From Serpentinimonas sp. (GTDB taxonomy: Bacteria; Pseudomonadota; Gammaproteobacteria; Burkholderiales; Burkholderiaceae_C), in contig JALOSG010000013.1 in the NCBI GenBank assembly GCA_025458665.1, positions 1 to 22,458 of the forward strand: a stretch of 22,458 nt of DNA, written 5' to 3'. Positions 18,301 through 22,458 of this stretch are shown one piece after another; within the stretch, counting starts at the first letter, position 1; every line of letters starts with the position of its first letter. The notes beneath the pieces are model-generated. The model had not been told where the DNA came from. It saw only the letters and a program-made list of their open reading frames with translations, and made no database searches. The translations under genes and the position numbers were made by a program.

Positions 18301-18496
18301 TTTCCGCCCCATCGTGCTCACGGCCGCTGCGGCGGTGCTGGCCATGATTCCGCTCTCTCGCAGCGTGTTCTGGGGCCCCATGGCCGTGGCCATCATGGGC
18401 GGTCTGATCGTGGCTACCGTGCTCACGCTGCTGGCCTTGCCGGCCATGTATGCAGCATGGTTCCGGGTGCGACGTCCGGCCGCCGTCATACAATAG
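15362..18496 (+). CDS. RND efflux permease (second system)
   Basis: A 1044-residue inner-membrane RND permease, normal length for the family, with no frameshift. It opens with SLKHQALTRYLMVVLMVLGF (TM1) and the porter region DEDPPFNFRAMSVQVFWPGA, and has the TM4 proton-relay acids Asp425-Asp426 in IALGLMVDDAIIAVEMM. C-terminal TM10-12 segments include GVIALMGMIMRNSVILIDQIEQD and LSRSVFWGPMAVAIMGGLIV (split by short loops). A polar insert near residues 365-378 (HRNAQGKGWRRYTL) lengthens the TM2-TM3 loop relative to AcrB. I chose GTG at 15362 because AGGAG (15351-15355) sits 6 nt upstream. A TTG at 15344 would overlap the adaptor stop and lacks a site. No outer-membrane factor or regulator accompanies it. 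The substrate is unknown. Confidence 0.92.
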   Translation: MSQPPASRFNLSEWSLKHQALTRYLMVVLMVLGFAAYFQLGQDEDPPFNFRAMSVQVFWPGASAQQMAEQVTDKLEKTLQEVPYADIIRSYSKPGEAVINFQIAESAPPREIQQVWYSVRKKIGDMRGTLPPGVVGPFFNDEFGDVFGVIYALQGEGYSPAELKREAENVRQQLLSVKDVSKVQLFGAQDEKIYIEISRRQLALLGLDLNQVFDQLAQQNAMASAGAVQTPQDRIDIRVDGAFLTPEDLRAMPIRAANGTQIRLGDIAHIERGYADPPRVKVRHRGEESVAIGVSMTKGGDIIALGKALDTTVARISAELPAGLKLLQVQDQPLAVSRSVNEFIIVLIEAVVVVLLVSFLSLGLHRNAQGKGWRRYTLDARPGLVVFITIPLVLAMTFLVMQYWGIGLHKISLGSLIIALGLMVDDAIIAVEMMVRKLEEGYDMMRAATFTWEVTAMPMLTGTLITAAGFLPIGFAKSTVGEYTFAIFAVTAVSLVLSWIVAVYFVPYLGVKLLKVKPHTGPVAEVFDGPFYDRFRATVDWCVAHRWITIGATMLTFVGGIAGMQLVQQQFFPDSNRPEIIVDAWLPEGSTFAANEEVTQRLETRLQQVEGIEHVTSWVGSGLPRFYLPLDQIFPQTNVSQLLLMPENLRARDRAMEALPAILAAEFPEVRARVKLLANGPPVAYPVQFRLFGPDPDVLRQRADAMKDAMRQSPNTRGVNDNWHESIKVVRLEVDQAKARALGVTSASIAQIARTALSGNVVGQFREGDLLIDIVLRQPLAERDAVSELANAYLPTANGRSIPLAQIARPVFQWEPGVMWRDNREFAITVQSDIVAGIQGATVTNELLPAMRALEAEWQKQGTGYRIEVAGAVAESSKGSSSIAAGVPLMLFVTFTLLMLQLQSFSRAMLVFLTGPMGIAGVALALLLLDRPFGFVALLGVIALMGMIMRNSVILIDQIEQDRARGVPDWDAVVEASVRRFRPIVLTAAAAVLAMIPLSRSVFWGPMAVAIMGGLIVATVLTLLALPAMYAAWFRVRRPAAVIQ
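18489..18494 (+). promoter_or_regulatory. -10-like hexamer for tRNA-Leu overlapping the permease stop
   Basis: TACAAT matches the -10 consensus at five of six positions and lies 10 nt before the mature tRNA 5' end, overlapping the TAG stop of the RND permease (18494-18496). No convincing -35 is present at 16-18 nt. It may let the tRNA be made independently of the efflux operon. Confidence 0.35.
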
Positions 18497-18504
18497 TGGG
18501 CTTT

Positions 18505-18591
18505 GCGCGGGTGGCGAAATTGGTAGACGCACCAGGTTTAGGTCCTGACGGTGGCAACACTGTGGGGGTTCGAGTCCCCCCCCGCGCACCA
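18505..18591 (+). tRNA. tRNA-Leu (anticodon UAG)
   Basis: This class II tRNA has acceptor strands GCGCGGG (18505-18511) and CCCGCGC (18581-18587), discriminator A and an encoded CCA at 18589-18591. The anticodon stem CAGG/CCTG encloses the loop TTTAGGT with anticodon TAG (18539-18541), reading CUN (mainly CUA/CUG) codons. The D arm AAATTGGTAGACGCA and T arm GGGTTCGAGTCCC are typical of tRNA-Leu. It starts 8 nt after the RND permease stop. No integrated element or direct repeat of its 3' end is visible downstream. Confidence 0.97.
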
Positions 18592-18624
18592 CGCTGACTC
18601 GGCATTGTTCTGGCGGCGGTGTGT

Positions 18625-19668
18625 TTACTGGCGCGGTATGTTGGCCTTGCGCACCACGTCGGTCCAGCGCTGTATGTCGGCGGCCAGCAGCGCCGCGGTT
18701 TCCTGCGGCGTGCTGCCCCGGGCCTCCACGTTCAGGTCCTGCAGCCGTTTTTTCACCTCCGGTGAAGCCAGGGCAGTGCCCACGTCGCGCTGGATTTTGT
18801 CTACCACCGCCTGGGGCGTGCCGGCCGGTGTCGCCAGTGCGTTCCAGGACGAGGCCACAAACCCCTGGATGCCACTTTCCAGAGCCGTTGGCACCTCGGG
18901 CAACACCACCGAACGCTTCTCGCCGGTCACGGCCAGCACCCGCATGGCCTTGCTTTGCAGGTGCGGGAGCACCGGGCCCAGAATCTCCACCGCCACGTCC
19001 AGTTGTCCGCCGCGCATGGCGGCCATGAGCGCTGGCGTGCCGTTGTAGGGCACCACCTGCACGTCCATACCGGCCGCGCTCTTGAACAGCTCGGCCGCCA
19101 GGTTCTGGGTGCTTCCCACGTTGATACTGCCCATGTTCACCCGGCCTGGCTGGGCCTTCGCGTGCGCCACCAGCTCCTGCAGTGTCTTGAAGGGCGAGGA
19201 CTCAGGCACCACCACAGCAATGTCGAAGTAACCCAGCGTGGTGATGGGCGTGAAGTCTTTCACGGTGTCGAAAGGCAGCTTCTGGAACACGGCGGCAGAC
19301 ACCGCCGTGCCGTTGGACATGAGGAACAGGGTGTGGCCGTCCGCCTCGGCGTTGGCCACGCTCTCCGCAGCCACCACGCCGCCGGCGCCGGGGCGGTTGT
19401 CAATGACCACGTTGTGGCCCCACTGCTGGGACAGCGCGCCCGCCACCGCCCGGGCCGTCAAGTCTCCCACGCCGCCCGGGCCAAACGGCACCACGATGCG
19501 TACCGGTTTGGTCGGGAAGGATTGTGCGGTGGCGGGTGTGCTGCCCAGGCCCAGGCCCAGTCCCAGGCAAGCCGCCGCGAGCCCGAAGGCCAGCCAGAGG
19601 CGTGGGCGTTGCAGCGCCGGATGGCTCTTGGCGCGGCGGCGAAGGCTGGAAGTCAGGGTGTTTCGCAT
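18625..19668 (-). CDS. Tripartite tricarboxylate transporter (Bug/TctC-family) solute-binding protein
   Basis: A 347-residue periplasmic binding protein. It has a long N-region, then a hydrophobic signal (LWLAFGLAAACLGLGLG) ending in ATAQS, a likely signal-peptidase site. The mature start FPTKPVRIVVPFGPGGVGDL is the Bug/TctC signature, followed by DNRPGAGGVVAAESVANAEADG and the second-lobe region VPYNGTPALMAAMRGGQLD. Such proteins bind small carboxylates and related solutes; the ligand here is unknown. The ATG at 19668 has AGGAG about 9 nt upstream. A longer frame from 19725 lacks support. No TctA/TctB membrane partners lie nearby, so this is an orphan, as is common in Comamonadaceae and Bordetella relatives. 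It converges on tRNA-Leu. Confidence 0.93.
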   Translation of the reverse strand: MRNTLTSSLRRRAKSHPALQRPRLWLAFGLAAACLGLGLGLGSTPATAQSFPTKPVRIVVPFGPGGVGDLTARAVAGALSQQWGHNVVIDNRPGAGGVVAAESVANAEADGHTLFLMSNGTAVSAAVFQKLPFDTVKDFTPITTLGYFDIAVVVPESSPFKTLQELVAHAKAQPGRVNMGSINVGSTQNLAAELFKSAAGMDVQVVPYNGTPALMAAMRGGQLDVAVEILGPVLPHLQSKAMRVLAVTGEKRSVVLPEVPTALESGIQGFVASSWNALATPAGTPQAVVDKIQRDVGTALASPEVKKRLQDLNVEARGSTPQETAALLAADIQRWTDVVRKANIPRQ

Positions 19669-19956
19669 GGGAAGGGTCTCCTGGGCGGGTATGACGCTGG
19701 TGGCGGTGGGGCAGGGACCGGGCATTGCCCCGCCTGAGATAGAATTATGGGTTGTCCGGAATCCGGGCCGGCGCCGATGAGCAGCCAGCCTTTGTTTCAG
19801 TCAGTCCGATTATTCCCAACCACCCGCACCAGCGCCCGAACCGGGGCACTACACGGCCCGGCCCTGTGTACGCTGGTGGTGGCCATGGCGTCGGCAACCC
19901 CGTCCACAATTTGTACGGCCATCTTTGTGTGGTCGGTGTCCCCCTAGGAGAACAAC
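19669..19956 (+). promoter_or_regulatory. Intergenic leader between Bug-family gene and tig
   Basis: This 288-nt divergent spacer should hold promoters for both the binding-protein gene (minus) and tig (plus). TAGAAT at 19740-19745 matches a plus-strand -10 at five of six positions, but no -35 is well placed. If used, it gives tig a leader of about 200 nt. Short open frames in this leader have no recognisable protein content. AGGAG (19947-19951) is the tig ribosome-binding site. Nothing else is recognisable. Confidence 0.35.
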
Positions 19957-21270
19957 ATGGCAGTCAACGTCGAAACCCTGGAAAAGCTGGAGCGCAAGAT
20001 CACGCTCGAGCTGCCGGTGGACAGCATCCAGAAAGAGGTCGAGACGCGCCTGAAGCGCCTGGCCCGCCAGGTGAAGATGGACGGCTTCCGCCCCGGCAAG
20101 GTCCCCATGAACGTGGTGGCCCAGCGCTATGGCTACTCCGTGCACATGGAAGTCATGAACGAGAAGGTGGGTGAAGCGTTCAACGCCGCCGCCAACGAAG
20201 CGCAACTGCGCGTGGCCGGTACCCCGCGCCTGAGCGAAGTGGAAAACGCGCCGGCCGGTACGGTGGCTTTCGACGCCATTTTCGAGGTGTATCCGGAAGT
20301 CAAGATCAAGGACCTGTCTGGCGCCGAAGTGGAAAAGCTGCACGCCGAGGTGGACGATGCCGCCATCGACCGCACGCTCGATATTCTGCGCAAGCAGCGC
20401 CGCACCTTTGCCCAGCGCCCGGCCGATGCGCCCGCCCAGGATGGCGACCGCGTGTCCATCGACTTTGAAGGCAAGATCGACGGCGAGGTGTTCGAAGGCG
20501 GCAAGGCCGAAGGCTTCCAGTTCCTGGTGGGCGAAGGCCAGATGCTCAAGGAGTTCGAAGATGCCGTGCGCGGCATGAAGGTGGGCGAGTCCAAGACCTT
20601 CCCCCTGAGCTTCCCCGAGGACTACCACGGCAAGGAAGTGGCCGGCAAGCAGGCCGATTTCCTGGTGACCGTGAAGAAGCTGGAAGCGGCCAACCTGCCC
20701 GAGGTGGACGAGGCGTTCGTCAAGTCCCTGGGCATCGAGGACGGCACCAACGAGTCCCTGCGCGCAGACATCAAGAAAAACCTGGAGCGCGAGGTGAAAT
20801 TCCGCCTGCAGGGCCGCAACAAGGCCGCCGTCATGGACGTGCTGGTGGCGCAGGCCGAACTCGACCTGCCCAAGGCCAGTGTGCAGGCCGAAGTGGAGCG
20901 CCTGATTGAAGGCGCCCGCGCCGACCTGAAGCAGCGCGGCGTGAAAGACGCCGACAAGGCCCCCATTCCGCCCGAGCTGTTCCAGGACCAGGCCGAGCGC
21001 CGCGTGCGCCTGGGCCTGGTGGTGGCCCAGCTGGTGAACGACAACGCCCTGCACGCCAAGCCCGAGCAGCTTGATGCCCACATCGAGGAGCTGGCTGCCT
21101 CCTACGAGCGCCCCGCCGACGTGGTGCGCTGGTACAAGAGCGACATGAAGCGCCTGTCCGAGGTGGAGGCCATCGTCATCGAGAACAACGTGACCGAGTT
21201 CGTGCTGGGCAAGGTCAAGGTGAACGACAAGACCGTCAGCTTCGAGGAGCTGATGGGCCAGCAGGGCTGA
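19957..21270 (+). CDS. tig: Trigger factor (ribosome-associated chaperone, PPIase)
   Basis: Trigger factor binds near the ribosomal exit tunnel and shields nascent chains, and it has peptidyl-prolyl isomerase activity. The 437-residue protein has the N-terminal ribosome-binding domain with signature GFRPGKVPMNVV (from Gly43). The FKBP-type domain spans about residues 160-250 (GDRVSIDFEGKIDGEVFEGG, then GMKVGESKTFPLSFPEDYHG). The long helical C-terminal substrate-binding arm includes VQAEVERLIEGARADLKQRG. Length and domain order are normal. The ATG has AGGAG about 5 nt upstream. It is the first gene of the tig-clpP-clpX cluster, which supplies a chaperone and a protease. A strong terminator follows. 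Confidence 0.97.
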   Translation: MAVNVETLEKLERKITLELPVDSIQKEVETRLKRLARQVKMDGFRPGKVPMNVVAQRYGYSVHMEVMNEKVGEAFNAAANEAQLRVAGTPRLSEVENAPAGTVAFDAIFEVYPEVKIKDLSGAEVEKLHAEVDDAAIDRTLDILRKQRRTFAQRPADAPAQDGDRVSIDFEGKIDGEVFEGGKAEGFQFLVGEGQMLKEFEDAVRGMKVGESKTFPLSFPEDYHGKEVAGKQADFLVTVKKLEAANLPEVDEAFVKSLGIEDGTNESLRADIKKNLEREVKFRLQGRNKAAVMDVLVAQAELDLPKASVQAEVERLIEGARADLKQRGVKDADKAPIPPELFQDQAERRVRLGLVVAQLVNDNALHAKPEQLDAHIEELAASYERPADVVRWYKSDMKRLSEVEAIVIENNVTEFVLGKVKVNDKTVSFEELMGQQG

Positions 21271-21307
21271 GCCGCCTGAATCACTTCAGGCCGGCACCTT
21301 GCTGCGG

Positions 21308-21347
21308 GGCGGACCAGGGGGAAACCTTGGGTCCGCCTTTTGTTTTT
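21308..21347 (+). terminator. Rho-independent terminator between tig and clpP
   Basis: GGCGGACC (21308-21315) pairs perfectly with GGTCCGCC (21330-21337), with inner AGG/CCT pairs extending the stem. TTTTGTTTTT follows at 21338-21347. It ends most tig transcripts and implies a separate clpP promoter downstream, or partial readthrough. Confidence 0.87.
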
Positions 21348-21361
21348 CTGCCCTGCCCGCC

Positions 21362-21388
21362 TTGGGGCCTCCGCAGTTTGGTTACAGT
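21362..21388 (+). promoter_or_regulatory. Candidate clpP promoter
   Basis: TACAGT (21383-21388) resembles a -10 hexamer and TTGGGG (21362-21367) a weak -35, 15 nt apart. The pair lies just after the tig terminator and 28 nt before the clpP ATG, where a promoter is expected. The hexamers are poor, and a sigma-32-type promoter cannot be judged by eye. Confidence 0.35.
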
Positions 21389-21415
21389 AGAGACAGTTAC
21401 TTTGGAGTCACACGA

Positions 21416-22027
21416 ATGAGCGCTTTGGACACACAGAACCTGGGCATGGTCCCCATGGTGATCGAACAGTCGGGCCGCGGTGAGCGCGCCTACGACATTT
21501 ACTCGCGTCTGCTCAAGGAGCGCGTGGTGTTTCTGGTGGGTCCGGTGAACGACCAGTCGGCCAACCTGGTGGTGGCCCAGCTGCTGTTCCTGGAAAGCGA
21601 GAACCCCGACAAGGACATCTCCTTCTACATCAACTCCCCCGGTGGTTCGGTGAGCGCGGGTATGTCGATTTTCGACACCATGAACTTCATCAAGCCCGAT
21701 GTTTCCACGCTGTGCATGGGCATGGCCGCCAGCATGGGCGCCTTCCTGCTGGCCGCTGGCGCCAAGGGCAAGCGCTTTGCGCTGCCCAATTCGCGCGTCA
21801 TGATCCACCAGCCGTTGGGCGGCGCCCAGGGTCAGGCCACCGACATTGAAATCCACGCCCGCGAAATCCTGCGTCTGCGTGCCGATCTGAACCGCATTCT
21901 GGCCGAGCGCACGGGCCAGCCGCTGGAGAAAATCGAGCGCGACACCGAGCGCGACTACTTCATGGCCGCACAGGAAGCCGCGGACTACGGCCTGATCGAC
22001 AAAGTGATTGAGAAACGCGGCGCCTGA
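21416..22027 (+). CDS. clpP: ATP-dependent Clp protease proteolytic subunit
   Basis: ClpP is a serine peptidase that forms a tetradecameric barrel and degrades proteins fed in by ClpX or ClpA. The 203-residue protein has catalytic Ser106 in GMAASMGAFLL, His131 in VMIHQPLGG and Asp180 in TERDYFM, spaced exactly as in E. coli ClpP (111/136/185). The oxyanion-loop motif SPGGSVSAGMSI is present. A short N-terminal propeptide (MSALDTQNLGMVPMVIEQS) precedes the mature core. The ATG at 21416 has GGAG 8 nt upstream. An in-frame extension from 21299 would translate the tig terminator and was rejected. clpX follows after 137 nt. Confidence 0.97.
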   Translation: MSALDTQNLGMVPMVIEQSGRGERAYDIYSRLLKERVVFLVGPVNDQSANLVVAQLLFLESENPDKDISFYINSPGGSVSAGMSIFDTMNFIKPDVSTLCMGMAASMGAFLLAAGAKGKRFALPNSRVMIHQPLGGAQGQATDIEIHAREILRLRADLNRILAERTGQPLEKIERDTERDYFMAAQEAADYGLIDKVIEKRGA

Positions 22028-22164
22028 GACCGTTTTCCGGCGTTGTAACGGTGCTGGCGCGCAGCAAGCCCCCGGGCTGCCGCCAGACACCGATGGCTTA
22101 TCATGCGAGACAGCGCGGGCATTCCTGACGCCCCCGATTCCGATTCCGACCGAGGCAACCCGAC
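22028..22164 (+). promoter_or_regulatory. clpP-clpX spacer with possible clpX promoter
   Basis: TATCAT at 22099-22104 matches a -10 hexamer at five of six positions, but no clear -35 lies upstream. GAGG (22152-22155) is a plausible ribosome-binding site for clpX. No terminator with a T run is visible, so cotranscription with clpP remains likely. Confidence 0.3.
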
Positions 22165-22458
22165 ATGGCCGATAAAAAAGGCGCCACCCCTGAGAAAACT
22201 CTTTACTGCTCGTTCTGTGGCAAGAGCCAGCACGAGGTCAAGAAGCTGATCGCGGGGCCGTCGGTTTTCATTTGCGACGAGTGCATCGACCTGTGCAACG
22301 ACATCATCCGCGATGAGCTGCCCCAGACCACCGTCACTTCCGACGGCGAGCAGCGCCTGCCCACTCCCGTAGACATCAAGAAGCACCTGGACCATTACGT
22401 GATCGGCCAGGAAGAGGCCAAGAAGGCGCTCTCCGTAGCGGTGTACAACCACTACAAG
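22165..22458 (+). CDS. clpX: ATP-dependent Clp protease ATP-binding subunit, N-terminal part (3' end outside window)
   Basis: ClpX is an AAA+ unfoldase that recognises tagged or damaged proteins and passes them to ClpP. The visible 98 residues hold the N-terminal zinc-binding domain with Cys15, Cys18, Cys37 and Cys40 (CSFCGKSQHEV, then FICDECIDLCNDII). They also hold the start of the AAA+ module (PVDIKKHLDHYVIGQEEAKK, then ALSVAVYNHYK). The gene runs off the right edge before the Walker A motif. Position and sequence match the conserved tig-clpP-clpX order. Confidence 0.97.
   Translation, partial: MADKKGATPEKTLYCSFCGKSQHEVKKLIAGPSVFICDECIDLCNDIIRDELPQTTVTSDGEQRLPTPVDIKKHLDHYVIGQEEAKKALSVAVYNHYK

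Noticed and set aside
18505..18624. tRNA-Leu as an integration site
   Set aside because: No integrase, no repeat of the tRNA 3' end and no shift in composition downstream.
19747..20174. Short open frames in and beyond the tig leader
   Set aside because: No ribosome-binding site or family resemblance, and they run into the tig coding region in another frame.
21274..21291. Seven-base-pair hairpin just after the tig stop
   Set aside because: It has no T run, and the true terminator lies 17 nt downstream. It may stabilise the mRNA 3' end, but nothing supports a specific role.

Overview
The window looks like chromosomal DNA of a high-GC betaproteobacterium, probably family Comamonadaceae (an Acidovorax-like genus). 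The evidence is a Bug/TctC-type binding protein, the tig-clpP-clpX order, and the sequence flavour of LysC, HpnC/D/E and ferrochelatase. The genus is an inference, since no rRNA or other marker is present. Gene density is very high and there is no CRISPR array, phage gene or insertion sequence.

Layout. (1) 1-592 is the 3' end of lysC (aspartate kinase), followed by tRNA-Ser(GCU) and a clear rho-independent terminator. (2) 894-4188 is a plus-strand signalling operon: a FIST-domain sensor, a hybrid histidine kinase (HisKA-HATPase-REC) and a free Hpt phosphotransfer protein, with no output response regulator nearby. (3) 4193-5774, minus strand, carries hslR (Hsp15-type S4 RNA-binding protein) and hemH (ferrochelatase). 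A HAD-family phosphatase (5794-6492) is divergent from hemH. (4) 6478-13966, minus strand, is a tightly coupled operon read hpnC - RND periplasmic adaptor - RND permease - hpnD - hpnE. The three squalene-synthesis enzymes bracket a two-gene RND transporter. Junctions are ATGA, 23 nt, ATGA and TGATG. The permease carries an apparent one-base deletion near 9293. (5) 14088-18496, plus strand and divergent from hpnC, is a second RND system (lipoprotein adaptor plus permease), followed within 8 nt by tRNA-Leu(UAG). (6) 18625-19668, minus strand, is an orphan Bug-family solute-binding protein. (7) 19957-22458 is the protein-folding and proteolysis cluster tig, clpP, clpX (clpX runs off the end), with a strong terminator between tig and clpP.

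The most interesting part is region 4. HpnC, HpnD and HpnE together convert farnesyl diphosphate to squalene via presqualene diphosphate and hydroxysqualene. An RND adaptor/permease pair sits inside that operon with stop/start overlaps on both outer sides, which suggests a transporter working on squalene, a squalene-derived lipid or another envelope component. It differs from the usual hopanoid RND protein HpnN (MmpL-like, no adaptor). No squalene-hopene cyclase is visible here. A perfect 9-bp inverted repeat covers the hpnC start region. The permease frameshift, if real, would disable the pump and disturb coupling to hpnD.

Start codons were chosen from homology, ribosome-binding sites and overlaps with neighbours. 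Promoter calls are by eye and weak unless stated.
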